From Bacillota bacterium (lineage in GTDB: Bacteria > Bacillota > Clostridia > Lachnospirales > Lachnospiraceae), in the NCBI GenBank assembly GCA_023442465.1, contig JAEZZQ010000030.1, positions 372,001 to 436,000 on the forward strand: 64,000 nt of DNA. The letters are read 5' to 3'. The position numbers and the translations under genes were made by a program. Shown one piece after another: positions 25,071-34,331 of the stretch (positions are counted from its first letter, which is position 1; each line of letters starts with the position of its first letter). The notes beneath the pieces were generated by a model. That model made no database searches. It saw only the letters and a program-made list of their open reading frames with translations, and was not told the DNA's origin.

Positions 25071-25130
25071 AAAAAGTATTGGCTCGGACACTGGATGCCT
25101 GATGAAAAGGCATTGTGGCCGAGCCAAGTA
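25071..25130 (-). terminator. Terminator of the ccdA-tlpA operon (minus strand)
   Basis: GGCTCGG (25081-25087) pairs with CCGAGCC (25119-25125), extended by AGTATT/AAGTATT flanks and containing an inner GCCT/AGGC stem. On the minus strand the stem is followed by five T (complement of 25071-25075), downstream of the fusion gene. Confidence 0.75.
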
Positions 25131-25240
25131 TTATTTGTGGAAGTGGGCATATGCGATATGCTCATATGGTTCGTTTAATATATGATTTGTTTGTTATGAA
25201 ATAAGAAAGTATGCCTATTACATAACGCAAGTTTTTATTC

Positions 25241-26611
25241 TTATTGTGTTCTCACACCGTCTACTGTCTGCTGGATAATGCTGACCATAATATCCTTGGT
25301 TAGCTGGCCGGAGACGTAGCCGAAGACGTTTCCGTCCTTGTCGATCATAAAGGTGGTAGGGTATGCGTTTATTCCGTAAGCATATGCCATTTTGCCTTCG
25401 GTATCCATAGCTACTGGATACTCATAGCCATTTTCCTCCAGGAAAGCTGCAATTTCTTCTGCAGAGCCTTCCCGGCCTACCTCAGGGGAAGCGATGCCGA
25501 GTATAATAACGTCGCCCGTATTCTCGCCGTAATCTTCATAAAGCTCTTGGATTTCGGGCATTTCTGCGCGGCAGGGAGGGCACCAGGTCGCCCAGAAGTT
25601 AAGAAAGACTGTCTTGCCCTTGTAATCAGAGAGGGTATGCACATTGCCATATTGGTCCGTAAGGGTGAAATCAGGAGCAGGGAACGTATCCGTGCCGGCT
25701 TCGCTTTCATCAGTAGTTTCATCAGTAGTATTATTGTCTGCGGCATCTGTGTCGTTGGTGACATTGATGTCATTATTTCCGTTATCATTATTTGAATCGT
25801 CGTTTGTACTCGTGGCATCATTATCTGTATTATTTCCACCACTTTCGTCAGAAGGGTTTATGCTGCTTTCGGCAGAGGTACCGGTGATACCCGATAAATA
25901 GCTGCTAAAGCCGTTCATCCAGCCGGTAAACATCATAACGCCGATAAGAATCATGAGAATACCTCCGATTTTCGTCGTATACTTCACCACCTGACGGTGT
26001 TTCTTGAAGAAATCCAATAAAGAGCCGGTGAAAATACCTACGCCCATAAACGGGAGAACAAAGCCCAGCGTGTATACTCCGATTAAGAGAAAGCCTGTAG
26101 CTGCCGATGCGGCCGATGCCGACATGATCAGCACGCTGGCAAGAGCAGGTCCTACGCAGGGCGTCCATGCAAAGCTGAAGGTAAATCCCATAAGGAGGGC
26201 AGTCAGGGGATTCATGGCGAGGCTGTCCGGTTGGAAATGAAAGCGCCGCTCTTTTCCCATTGCAGGGTTTCCGAAGAATCCTAACTGGGAAAGGCCGAAG
26301 AGAACTACGATAATGCCCCCGATCCGGGTAAACCATGTCTGGTAATCGTGGAAAAAACGTCCGATAGTCGTGAAGCCCAGCCCTAATAAGAAGAAGGAAA
26401 AGCTGATTCCGATTACGAAGAATAAGGTGTTGAGCATTACTTTGCTCTGTTTATAGCGAATATTGCCGTCTTCGTCCGTTGTTTTAGCGCCGCCGGATAA
26501 ATAGCCGATATAAAGCGGGATGAGCGGCAGAACACAGGGGGAGAAGAAGCTGATTAATCCTTGAATAAATACAGTAGCTGCGGGGATGCTTGTTTCAATT
26601 GATAAATTCAT
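25241..26611 (-). CDS. CcdA-TlpA fusion: disulfide-relay membrane protein with thioredoxin domain
   Basis: 456-aa fusion. The N-terminal half (residues 1-240) is CcdA/DsbD-beta-like with six helices and the paired cysteines C26 (F-F-S-P-C-V-L-P) and C152 (W-T-P-C-V-G-P) that carry electrons across the membrane. A very acidic Asn/Asp/Thr-rich linker (about 246-309) leads to an extracellular TlpA/ResA-like thioredoxin domain with W-C-P-P-C (Cys344, Cys347) and the cis-Pro in A-Y-P-T-T. It can thus pass cytoplasmic reducing power directly to extracellular disulfides, in oxidative-stress defence or cytochrome/thiol-protein maturation. It lies downstream of an Rrf2 regulator on the same strand (44-nt gap), so the two are probably one operon. 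Confidence 0.92.
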   Translation of the reverse strand: MNLSIETSIPAATVFIQGLISFFSPCVLPLIPLYIGYLSGGAKTTDEDGNIRYKQSKVMLNTLFFVIGISFSFFLLGLGFTTIGRFFHDYQTWFTRIGGIIVVLFGLSQLGFFGNPAMGKERRFHFQPDSLAMNPLTALLMGFTFSFAWTPCVGPALASVLIMSASAASAATGFLLIGVYTLGFVLPFMGVGIFTGSLLDFFKKHRQVVKYTTKIGGILMILIGVMMFTGWMNGFSSYLSGITGTSAESSINPSDESGGNNTDNDATSTNDDSNNDNGNNDINVTNDTDAADNNTTDETTDESEAGTDTFPAPDFTLTDQYGNVHTLSDYKGKTVFLNFWATWCPPCRAEMPEIQELYEDYGENTGDVIILGIASPEVGREGSAEEIAAFLEENGYEYPVAMDTEGKMAYAYGINAYPTTFMIDKDGNVFGYVSGQLTKDIMVSIIQQTVDGVRTQ

Positions 26612-26655
26612 GTATTACCTCCGTTTGCTGTAATAGTTGAAATGCAGTTTCTTTT

Positions 26656-27102
26656 TTATTGCTTCGGTTCGCAAGATTTATCGATGGAAAGTGCGCCGAA
26701 GATTTCATCGTCTATGTTATTTATGGTTATGCTCCTCAGGCGCTCCTTGCAAAGGGTGTCCAAGTCTTCATAGATATTATCCAGCACTTGTCCCATGCCG
26801 GAGGCAATAAGGCAATCCATGTCGACGTTCCCGCTTTTCCACGAAGAGGAGACAAATTTGAAGTCCAAGGCCTCGCTGACTTGATAAAGGGAGATATTCT
26901 CCGGACTTACCTCCAGATGATAGCCGCCGTCCAAACCTTCCTTTGTGGAAACGAGTCCGGCATTCTTAAGTTTTACCATGATTTTACGTATTCTTGCCGG
27001 ATTAGTGCATACATTTTTGGCAAGCTCTGCACTGGACAGGGTACAGGCCTTCCGGTTCAAAAAGACGAGGGCGTGCACCGCTATACAGAATTCACTGTTC
27101 AT
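26656..27102 (-). CDS. Rrf2-family transcriptional regulator
   Basis: 148-aa winged-helix protein. The recognition region reads L-S-S-A-E-L-A-K-N-V-C-T-N-P-A-R-I-R-K-I-M-V-K-L (about residues 22-45), followed by the wing K-E-G-L-D-G-G-Y-H-L, both hallmarks of Rrf2. Cysteines at about 6, 20, 32, 97 and 117 are available, but the compact three-Cys cluster of IscR/NsrR is not evident, so iron-sulfur binding is unsure; thiol-redox or cysteine-pathway sensing is an alternative. It probably controls the CcdA-TlpA gene downstream and itself. GGAGG lies just before its ATG. Confidence 0.9.
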   Translation of the reverse strand: MNSEFCIAVHALVFLNRKACTLSSAELAKNVCTNPARIRKIMVKLKNAGLVSTKEGLDGGYHLEVSPENISLYQVSEALDFKFVSSSWKSGNVDMDCLIASGMGQVLDNIYEDLDTLCKERLRSITINNIDDEIFGALSIDKSCEPKQ

Positions 27103-27157
27103 GACTTGGCCTCCTTACTATAATATTGAAGCTGTAAAAAAAGATGTATCATATATA

Positions 27158-27190
27158 CTGTAATTATAATTGTTTCAGTTTATATGTCAA
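27158..27190 (-). promoter_or_regulatory. Promoter and possible operator of the Rrf2-ccdA operon
   Basis: On the minus strand, TTGACA (27190-27185), a 16-bp spacer and TATAAT (27168-27163). An imperfect palindrome, CTG...CAG at 27158-27178, overlaps the -10 and could be an Rrf2 autoregulatory site. Confidence 0.6.
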
Positions 27191-27265
27191 GTATTATTAT
27201 TGTTTCTAATATGGGACTATCCGGCGGAAAGAATAAAATGTGTTACAGTTAGGTAAGTTTTTCTA

Positions 27266-27293
27266 TTGACAATAGCCGTGATTGGAACATAAT
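27266..27293 (+). promoter_or_regulatory. Promoter of the ABC-2 exporter operon
   Basis: TTGACA (27266-27271), a 16-bp spacer and CATAAT (27288-27293), 36 nt before the ATPase start at 27329. Confidence 0.55.
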
Positions 27294-27328
27294 GGTACAT
27301 GAAAAGCTCTATATAGGGAGGGAAAAAT

Positions 27329-28054
27329 ATGACAACCTTTGAAATAACAAATCTCGTGAAAAACTTTGGAAAGTTCACTGCTTTGGACGGTGTGAACATG
27401 TCCGCGAAGCCGGGAGAGGTTCACGCTTTTCTGGGTCCCAACGGCTCCGGAAAAACGACAACGATCCGCTGTCTGCTTGCGATTCTCAAGGCAACATCGG
27501 GAACGGTAACGCTGTTCGGGCAGGACGCGTGGAAAAATGCAGTGGAGTTACATAAGAAAATTGCCTTTGTGCCCGGAGATGTGAACCTCTGGCCGAACTT
27601 AACAGGCGGCGAGGTGATAGATTTGTTCTTGTCGATGCGCCGGGCGGGACAGCCGGATAAAGTACGGTTAGAGCGCCTCAAGGAGCAGTTCGAATTGGAT
27701 CCCGGCAAAAAATGCCGTACCTATTCCAAGGGTAACCGCCAGAAGGTAGCTCTTATCGCGGCCCTCGCCTCCGATGCGGAGCTGTTTGTTCTCGATGAGC
27801 CCACCAGCGGCTTGGACCCCCTTATGGAAAAGGTGTTTCAAGACTGTATAGGTGAACTCAAGAAGGAGGGAAGGACGGTTCTGCTGTCCAGCCATATTAT
27901 GAGCGAGGTCGAGAAGCTGGCGGATACGGTCAGCATTATCCGCGAAGGGAGAATCGTGGCAGGAGGCTCTATGTCTCAGATTGCAAAAAAAGCAGGAGGA
28001 AAGACGCTGGAGGAATTCTTTCTCAGTGAATACGAAGGGGGGAGAGGGCTATGA
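27329..28054 (+). CDS. ABC-2 exporter ATP-binding protein
   Basis: 241-aa ATPase with a complete nucleotide-binding core: Walker A G-P-N-G-S-G-K-T-T (about residues 37-45), a Q-loop-like segment, a signature region Y-S-K-G-N-R-Q-K (a degenerate LSGGQ) and Walker B L-F-V-L-D-E-P-T-S-G-L-D with the switch His in S-S-H. It resembles drug/antibiotic exporter ATPases (DrrA/CcmA group). GGGAGG precedes the ATG. It overlaps the permease gene by 4 nt (ATGA), so the two form a coupled two-gene operon opposite the Rrf2 gene. Confidence 0.93.
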   Translation: MTTFEITNLVKNFGKFTALDGVNMSAKPGEVHAFLGPNGSGKTTTIRCLLAILKATSGTVTLFGQDAWKNAVELHKKIAFVPGDVNLWPNLTGGEVIDLFLSMRRAGQPDKVRLERLKEQFELDPGKKCRTYSKGNRQKVALIAALASDAELFVLDEPTSGLDPLMEKVFQDCIGELKKEGRTVLLSSHIMSEVEKLADTVSIIREGRIVAGGSMSQIAKKAGGKTLEEFFLSEYEGGRGL

Positions 28055-29640
28055 GGTCTATTTACGGCTTCGGACGATACTTTCGCTTCCTCCTTCGAAG
28101 AGAACGGGCGATGAGTGCGGTATGGATCGTCTGCGTGGCGGGATCCGCTCTTTTGTTCGCCGGAATGTATCCTGGGCTGTTTCCCGACAAGGAGTCCATG
28201 CTTACGATGGCGACCACAATGAACACTCCTGCTATGGTAGCGCTGATGGGGCCCGTTTACGGTCTGGAATCCATGACGACGGCTATCATTATGGCGCAGG
28301 AATGTTTGATATGGTTTGTGCTGGCGGTAGCAATTATGAATATTTTCTTCGTGAATAGGCACACCCGGATGGATGAGGAGCTGGGACGGCACGAGATGCT
28401 TCGCGCGCTGCCCGTAGGACGGTTGACGGGGGCGGTGACAACTCTGTTCGGTGCGTTTGTTTTGAACGCCGTCATTTCCATAATAACGGCGCTTGGGTTC
28501 ATGCTGTTACATATTGAGGGCGTTACGGCAACCGGTGCATTTTCCTATTCCTTGTCTATGGGTGCGCAGGGATTTCTCTTTGCCGCGCTTACCTTGCTTG
28601 CGGCGCAGATGTTCTCCACTTCGCGCGGGGTAATGGGCAGTGCATTCGCACTTCTCGGTCTCTTCTATACTATGAGAATGTCCGGGGATATGGCAGACAG
28701 TGCTTTAAGCGTAATTTCTCCTTTGGGGCTGGGACTTCGTGTATACGCCTTTTATGAAGATAATTTCGTACCTATCCTGATATTGTTTCTGGAAGCAGTT
28801 GTCATCGGCGCAGCAGCGCTTCTTATCTGTGCCGGCAGAGACCTTGGTGAGGGGATTTTGCCTGCCCGTAAAGGGAGAGAGCATGCTTCCTGCTTTCTGC
28901 GCGGTGAGCTGGGGCTGGCATGGAGACTCTCCAGAGGAACGATATTCGCATGGGGGCTTGGCTTGTTTGCCCTTGGGGCCTCTTACGGCTCGGTGCTGGG
29001 GCAGATCGACGCCTTTGTAAATGACAACGAAATGATCCAGAAGATACTTAACACGGTAGGCAGCTACGACATCACGAACAATTATATTGTGCTGATACTG
29101 GCTATCGGAGCCATTCTTTCATCCGTTCCCGTAATGATTCTGGCGGGCAGGATTCATGCCGAGGAAAAGCACGGGCGGTTAGAGCAGCTCTTTGCTAAAT
29201 CTGTTCCCCGAATGAAAATGTTTCTCGCTTATATCGCACTTGCGCTTACAGAAAGTTTTCTAAGCCTTTTTTTGCTGACTCTGGGCCTTTTTACGGCGGC
29301 ATGGAGTACGGGGGCGGTGGAATTAGGCACGCTCTTAAAGGCGGCATTTGCATATCTGCCTGCGTTATGGGTAATGCTTAGCTTGAACGTGCTGCTGGTG
29401 GGAGTTTTTCCCAGGCTGACCGCACTGGTATGGGCAGTATTTTCCTATTCCTTCCTTATGATGTATTTCGGAAGGCTGTTCGATTTGCCTGAATGGTTGC
29501 ATAAGCTTTCTCCCTTCGGAAATGTTCCTCAGCTTCCGGTTCAGGAATTCCGGCTGGAGCCGTTAATCGTAATGTCCGTTTTTTCGTTGATTTTGGGAGC
29601 GATTGGCGTTGTGCGGTACGGACACAGAGACATTGGATAA
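28051..29640 (+). CDS. ABC-2 exporter permease, 12-helix type
   Basis: 529-aa membrane protein with about twelve hydrophobic helices in two similar halves, split by a soluble region around residues 265-295. The double-length ABC-2 permease with a single ATPase partner is found for polyketide/macrolide-type drug exporters in Gram-positive bacteria. An H-A-E-E-K-H-G-R-L-E-Q-L-F-A-K-S loop in the second half repeats the D-E-E-L-G-R-H-E-M-L-R-A-L-P-V loop of the first, and both probably contact the ATPase. Substrate is unknown; self-protection or drug export is inferred. Confidence 0.88.
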   Translation: MRSIYGFGRYFRFLLRRERAMSAVWIVCVAGSALLFAGMYPGLFPDKESMLTMATTMNTPAMVALMGPVYGLESMTTAIIMAQECLIWFVLAVAIMNIFFVNRHTRMDEELGRHEMLRALPVGRLTGAVTTLFGAFVLNAVISIITALGFMLLHIEGVTATGAFSYSLSMGAQGFLFAALTLLAAQMFSTSRGVMGSAFALLGLFYTMRMSGDMADSALSVISPLGLGLRVYAFYEDNFVPILILFLEAVVIGAAALLICAGRDLGEGILPARKGREHASCFLRGELGLAWRLSRGTIFAWGLGLFALGASYGSVLGQIDAFVNDNEMIQKILNTVGSYDITNNYIVLILAIGAILSSVPVMILAGRIHAEEKHGRLEQLFAKSVPRMKMFLAYIALALTESFLSLFLLTLGLFTAAWSTGAVELGTLLKAAFAYLPALWVMLSLNVLLVGVFPRLTALVWAVFSYSFLMMYFGRLFDLPEWLHKLSPFGNVPQLPVQEFRLEPLIVMSVFSLILGAIGVVRYGHRDIG

Positions 29641-29670
29641 AAACTCATAAAAATATCATATTTCTTATCG

Positions 29671-29699
29671 TTGCAAAATGAAAAACCCTATGATATAAT
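29671..29699 (+). promoter_or_regulatory. Promoter of the butyryl-CoA operon
   Basis: TTGCAA (29671-29676), a 17-bp spacer and a perfect TATAAT (29694-29699), about 90 nt upstream of thl. It is the only good promoter I found for the six-gene operon. Confidence 0.7.
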
Positions 29700-29790
29700 A
29701 GGAACGCTGGTAATGATAAAAAATTAACAATCATTGCAATCAACACTCATTCTGCTTCGGCAGACACATTATTGTATGGAGGAAGAAACA

Positions 29791-30972
29791 ATGGGAAAAA
29801 AGGTAGTTTTAGCAGGCGCTTGCCGTACAGCTATAGGAACTATGGGCGGAAGTCTCAGTACAACACCGGCAGCAGAGCTTGGTGCAATTGTAATTAAAGA
29901 AGCTTTAAACAGAGCAGGCGTTGCTCCGGAAGCAGTTGATCAGGTATATATGGGATGCGTTATTCAGGCAGGTCTTGGACAGAACGTAGCTCGTCAGGCA
30001 ACTATCAAAGCAGGATTGCCGGTAGAGGTTCCCGCGGTAACCATTAACGTAGTATGCGGTTCAGGACTTAACTGTGTCAATATGGCGGCACAGATGATCA
30101 TGGCAGGAGATGCGGACATCGTTGTTGCAGGCGGTATGGAAAACATGTCTATGGCTCCCTATGCACTTCCTCAGGCGCGTTTCGGATATAGAATGAACAA
30201 TGGAACTTTAGTGGACACTATGGTAAATGACGCTCTTTGGGATGCGTTCAACAGCTACCATATGATTCAGACAGCAGACAATGTTTGCGCAGAATGGGGA
30301 CTCACGAGAGAAGAACTGGATGAGTTTGCATTAAAGAGTCAGCAGAAAGCGGAAGCAGCTCAGGCAGCAGGCGCATTCGATAAAGAAATCGTACCTGTTA
30401 TGATAAAGAAGAAAAAAGAAATGGTTGAATTCAAAGTAGATGAGGGCCCCCGTGCAGGATCTACAATAGATGCTCTTGCAAAGCTTCGCAGTATCAATAA
30501 GGATGGCTTTGTAACGGCAGGAAACGCTTCCGGAATCAATGACGGCGCAGCAGCAGTCGTCGTTATGAGCGAAGAAAAAGCGAAAGAATTAGGCGTTAAG
30601 CCCATGGCTACCTTCGTAGCAGGCGCTCTTGCAGGCGTAAGGCCTGAGGTTATGGGAATCGGCCCCGTTGCCGCAACCCAGAAAGTCATGGAAAAAACCG
30701 GCCTGAAGATTGAAGATTTCGATATTATCGAAGCAAACGAGGCTTTTGCCGCACAGTCCGTAGCGGTAGGAAGAGACTTAGGCATCGATGTGGATAAGCA
30801 GCTCAACCCTAACGGCGGAGCTATCGCATTGGGACACCCGGTAGGAGCTTCAGGCTGCCGTATCTTAGTTACTCTGCTTCATGAAATGGAAGCGAAGAAT
30901 GCGAAAACCGGTCTTGCTACACTTTGCATCGGCGGCGGCATGGGCTGTGCTACTGTTGTAACGAGAGAGTAA
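29791..30972 (+). CDS. thl: Acetyl-CoA acetyltransferase (thiolase)
   Basis: 393-aa thiolase that condenses two acetyl-CoA to acetoacetyl-CoA, the first step of butyrate synthesis. Motifs: the acyl-accepting Cys in V-C-G-S-G-L-N-C-V-N (about residue 88), the catalytic His in A-L-G-H-P-V-G-A-S-G (about residue 349) and the second Cys in C-I-G-G-G-M-G-C (about residue 379). The start is ATG 29791, with GGAGG nine bases before; an upstream in-frame extension lies in the leader. It is the first gene of thl-crt-hbd-bcd-etfB-etfA, whose order and content match butyrate-forming Clostridia. Confidence 0.96.
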   Translation: MGKKVVLAGACRTAIGTMGGSLSTTPAAELGAIVIKEALNRAGVAPEAVDQVYMGCVIQAGLGQNVARQATIKAGLPVEVPAVTINVVCGSGLNCVNMAAQMIMAGDADIVVAGGMENMSMAPYALPQARFGYRMNNGTLVDTMVNDALWDAFNSYHMIQTADNVCAEWGLTREELDEFALKSQQKAEAAQAAGAFDKEIVPVMIKKKKEMVEFKVDEGPRAGSTIDALAKLRSINKDGFVTAGNASGINDGAAAVVVMSEEKAKELGVKPMATFVAGALAGVRPEVMGIGPVAATQKVMEKTGLKIEDFDIIEANEAFAAQSVAVGRDLGIDVDKQLNPNGGAIALGHPVGASGCRILVTLLHEMEAKNAKTGLATLCIGGGMGCATVVTRE

Positions 30973-30992
30973 GATTTAATAGTTAAAAATAA

Positions 30993-31041
30993 GATAAGCA
31001 GGCTAATCGAGATGTCCCAGACAATCTCCGGTCTGCTTATC
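30993..31041 (+). other. Intercistronic hairpin between thl and crt
   Basis: GATAAGCAG (30993-31001) pairs with CTGCTTATC (31033-31041), 9 bp, loop 31 nt, without a T-run. It probably acts in mRNA processing or differential stability in the operon. The following 120 nt to the crt start show no ORF. Confidence 0.55.
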
Positions 31042-31163
31042 GGACTGTATTCGGATGAAAAACAGGCGATCTGCGAAGCGGCAGGAGGAAAGTGCCTAAT
31101 GCCAGGCTGCAGATGACCTCTTTAATAAAAAACCTAATAATGAGAAGAAAAGGAGTAATGAAG

Positions 31164-31940
31164 ATGGAATTTATCGTATATGAACAAAAAGATGCCGTTG
31201 GTATTGTTACCATCAGCCGTGAAAAGGCTTTGAACGCATTAAACAGCACCGTTCTTGAAGAACTGGACAAAACCTTGGACGCTGTTAATTTGGACGAAGT
31301 AAGATGCCTTATTTTGACAGGCGCAGGACAGAAGTCTTTTGTAGCCGGTGCGGATATCGGAGAGATGAGCTCCCTTACAAAAGCAGAGGGCGAAGCCTTT
31401 GGCAAAAAAGGAAATGACGTATTCCGCAAGCTGGAGACCTTCCCTATTCCTGTCATTGCAGCGATTAACGGATTTGCGCTGGGCGGAGGATGTGAGATTT
31501 CCATGAGCTGCGATATTAGAATCTGTTCTGACAACGCAGTGTTCGGACAGCCGGAGGTAGGCCTTGGAATCACACCGGGCTTTGGCGGAACACAGAGACT
31601 TGCCCGTTTGGTAGGCGCAGGCATGGCGAAGCAGATGATATACACCGCAAGAAATATCAAAGCGGATGAAGCACTCCGAATCGGTCTTGTAAATGCTGTT
31701 TACACTCAGGAAGAATTGATGCCGGCAGCAGAAAAAATGGCGGCAGGAATTGCGAAGAATGCTCCGATAGCTGTTCGTAACTGCAAAAAAGCAATTAACG
31801 ACGGTCTGGATGCAGATATGGATGAAGCAATCGTAATCGAAGAGAAGTTATTTGGTGACTGCTTCGAATCCTATGATCAGAAGGAAGGAATGACAGCTTT
31901 CTTAGAGAAGAGAAAAGTAGAGCAGTTCCTTAACAAGTAA
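31164..31940 (+). CDS. crt: 3-hydroxybutyryl-CoA dehydratase (crotonase)
   Basis: 258-aa enoyl-CoA hydratase that removes water from 3-hydroxybutyryl-CoA to give crotonyl-CoA. It has the crotonase core: the oxyanion-hole segment A-G-A-D-I-G-E-M, the loop F-A-L-G-G-G-C-E-I-S-M-S-C-D with catalytic Glu, and P-E-V-G-L-G-I-T-P-G-F-G-G-T-Q-R-L with the second Glu. Start ATG 31164 is preferred over ATG 31158 because AGGAG lies eight bases before it but only two before the other. The 31941-32150 gap to hbd holds short hairpins (for example TGCCC/GGGCA near 31982-31996) but no gene. Confidence 0.95.
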   Translation: MEFIVYEQKDAVGIVTISREKALNALNSTVLEELDKTLDAVNLDEVRCLILTGAGQKSFVAGADIGEMSSLTKAEGEAFGKKGNDVFRKLETFPIPVIAAINGFALGGGCEISMSCDIRICSDNAVFGQPEVGLGITPGFGGTQRLARLVGAGMAKQMIYTARNIKADEALRIGLVNAVYTQEELMPAAEKMAAGIAKNAPIAVRNCKKAINDGLDADMDEAIVIEEKLFGDCFESYDQKEGMTAFLEKRKVEQFLNK

Positions 31941-32150
31941 AATGTCGCGAGGTAAACCAAGCGGTATTTATCTTGGGTATTTGCCCTCATGGGCAGTTAC
32001 CGGATGGACATGCAAGCAAGCCCGTTCGGCGCATTGCCTTTGTGAGAATAATGAGGCATAGCAGTAACTTAATTAGGTATTGATGGACTTCCGCATAGCT
32101 AAGGCGGCAGCTCACATAAATCATATAAATACAAATCAGGAGGAAATAAG

Positions 32151-32990
32151 ATGAAAGTAGGTATTATTGGTGCCGGTACAATGGGCGCAGGTATTGCACA
32201 GGCTTTTGCCCAGACAGAAGGATATGAAGTATTTCTTTGTGATATCAACGAAGAATTCGCGGCAAACGGCAAGAACAGAATTGCAAAAGGTTTTGCGAAA
32301 CGTGTTGAAAAAGGTAAAATGGAACAGGCTGCAGCGGATGCTATTCTCGCTAAGATCACAACAGGCGTGAAAACGATTTGTACGGATTGCGATTTAGTAG
32401 TAGAAGCAGCTTTAGAAGTTATGGATATTAAGAGACAGACATTTAAGGAGCTTCAGGATATTTGCAAAAAGGATTGTATTTTTGCAACCAATACCTCCTC
32501 TCTTTCCATCACGGAAATCGGCGCAGGACTGGACAGACCGGTTATCGGTATGCACTTCTTCAATCCGGCTCCTGTTATGAAGCTGGTAGAAGTAATCGCA
32601 GGCCTTAACACACCCGACGAAGTAGTTGATAAGATCAAAGCGATTTCCGAAGAAATCGGCAAGACTCCGGTACAGGTAAATGAGGCGGCAGGCTTTGTTG
32701 TAAACAGAATCCTTATCCCGATGATCAACGAAGCGATTGGTATCTATGCAGAAGGTGTTGCCAGCGTAGAAGGTATCGACAATGCGATGAAACTGGGCGC
32801 AAACCATCCTATGGGACCTTTGGCTCTCGGAGATTTGGTTGGTCTTGACATCGTGCTCGCTATCATGGAAGTTCTTCAGAACGAAACCGGTGATTCCAAA
32901 TACCGTCCTCATCCGCTTCTCAAGAAAATGGTTCGCGGCGGACAGCTCGGTATGAAGACCGGAAAAGGCTTCTATGATTATTCTAAATAA
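32151..32990 (+). CDS. hbd: 3-hydroxybutyryl-CoA dehydrogenase
   Basis: 279-aa NAD(P)-dependent dehydrogenase reducing acetoacetyl-CoA to 3-hydroxybutyryl-CoA. N-terminal Rossmann motif G-A-G-T-M-G-A-G-I-A-Q (about residues 7-17); catalytic His in G-M-H-F-F-N-P-A-P-V-M-K-L-V-E-V (about residue 138) with the partner Glu at the end of that motif; C-terminal helical domain with N-H-P-M-G-P-L-A-L-G-D-L-V-G-L-D. AGGAGG precedes the ATG. It lies third in the operon, with the usual length for this family. Confidence 0.96.
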   Translation: MKVGIIGAGTMGAGIAQAFAQTEGYEVFLCDINEEFAANGKNRIAKGFAKRVEKGKMEQAAADAILAKITTGVKTICTDCDLVVEAALEVMDIKRQTFKELQDICKKDCIFATNTSSLSITEIGAGLDRPVIGMHFFNPAPVMKLVEVIAGLNTPDEVVDKIKAISEEIGKTPVQVNEAAGFVVNRILIPMINEAIGIYAEGVASVEGIDNAMKLGANHPMGPLALGDLVGLDIVLAIMEVLQNETGDSKYRPHPLLKKMVRGGQLGMKTGKGFYDYSK

Positions 32991-33087
32991 AAAACAGGTG
33001 TTATGAAATCACTCTGTGAGATTACATTGTGATTAATCATTTCATAATAAAATTTTTTGATTAAAACTTTATGGAGGAAATAAAAAC

Positions 33088-34242
33088 ATGGATTTTATGT
33101 TAAGTAAACAACATGAAATGGCAAGAGCTCTTTTCAAAGAATTCGCTGAAACAGAAGTTAAGCCGTTAGCACAAGAAGTAGATGAGACAGAAACGTTTCC
33201 CAGAGAAACCGTTGAGAAAATGGCAAAAGCAGGCTTTCTCGGTATTCCGATACCGAAGGAGTACGGCGGTCAGGGCTGCGATATATTGACATATGCGATG
33301 TGTGTAGAAGAACTTTCCAAGGTTTGCGGTACTACAGGAGTTATTGTTTCCGCACATACCTCTCTTTGCTGCGATCCTATCCTGACATATGGTACGGAAG
33401 AGCAGAAGCAGAAATATCTGCCGGCTCTTGCAAAAGGCGAGAAATTAGGCGCTTTCGGTCTGACCGAGCCCGGTGCCGGTACCGATGCACAGGGACAGCA
33501 GACAAAGGCTGTTCTCGACGGCGACGAGTGGGTGCTTAACGGCTCCAAGATTTTCATCACCAACGGTAAGGAAGCCGATATTTATATTATCATTGCAGTA
33601 ACAGGCGTTTCCACCGATGCAAAAGGCAGAAGTAAGAAAATTATTTCCGCTTTCATCGTAGAAAAAGGAACTCCCGGCTTCTCCTTCGGTACGAAGGAAA
33701 AGAAAATGGGTATCCGCGGCTCATCTACTTATGAATTGATTTTTACGGATTGCAGAATTCCTAAGGCAAATCTGTTAGGCGCAGAAGGAAAGGGCTTCGG
33801 TATCGCTATGCACACGCTGGACGGCGGACGTATCGGTATTGCCGCTCAGGCACTAGGCCTTGCAGAAGGTGCTTTGGAAAGAACGATCGAGTATGTAAAG
33901 GAAAGAAAGCAGTTCGGCAGATCGATTGCTGCTTTCCAGAACACGCAGTTCCAGCTTGCTGATATGGATACGAAGACAGAAGCTGCTCAATTGCTCGTTT
34001 ACAAGGCTGCGAAAGCAAAAGAGACCCAGAAAAATTATTCGGTAGAAGCAGCAAGGGCGAAATTGTACGCAGCAGAAGTTGCTATGGAAGTTACGACCAA
34101 GGCTGTACAGCTTCACGGCGGTTACGGCTACACGAGAGAATATGACGTAGAGCGTATGATGCGTGATGCCAAGATTACCGAGATTTACGAAGGAACCTCC
34201 GAAGTTCAGAGAATGGTAATTTCCGGCGCAATACTGAAATAG
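33088..34242 (+). CDS. bcd: Butyryl-CoA dehydrogenase
   Basis: 384-aa acyl-CoA dehydrogenase with FAD that reduces crotonyl-CoA to butyryl-CoA. Visible motifs: F-G-L-T-E-P-G-A-G-T-D (FAD/substrate loop, about residues 126-136), Q-L-H-G-G-Y-G-Y-T-R-E-Y in the C-terminal helical domain, and the catalytic base Glu in Y-E-G-T-S-E-V-Q-R (about residue 367). With the adjacent EtfB and EtfA it forms the Bcd-Etf complex, which in Clostridia bifurcates electrons from NADH to crotonyl-CoA and ferredoxin, conserving energy. GGAGG precedes the ATG. Confidence 0.96.
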   Translation: MDFMLSKQHEMARALFKEFAETEVKPLAQEVDETETFPRETVEKMAKAGFLGIPIPKEYGGQGCDILTYAMCVEELSKVCGTTGVIVSAHTSLCCDPILTYGTEEQKQKYLPALAKGEKLGAFGLTEPGAGTDAQGQQTKAVLDGDEWVLNGSKIFITNGKEADIYIIIAVTGVSTDAKGRSKKIISAFIVEKGTPGFSFGTKEKKMGIRGSSTYELIFTDCRIPKANLLGAEGKGFGIAMHTLDGGRIGIAAQALGLAEGALERTIEYVKERKQFGRSIAAFQNTQFQLADMDTKTEAAQLLVYKAAKAKETQKNYSVEAARAKLYAAEVAMEVTTKAVQLHGGYGYTREYDVERMMRDAKITEIYEGTSEVQRMVISGAILK

Positions 34243-34331
34243 TAATGACATGAGTGTATTGTACTCATTAAGAGTGTTATATACTCTTTAAGCAAATGAA
34301 AATGAATGAAAACATAAGGAGTGGAAATACA

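Noticed and set aside
29734..29790. N-terminal extension of thiolase
   Set aside because: The thiolase fold begins at M-G-K-K-V-V-L; the extension includes the ribosome site GGAGG.
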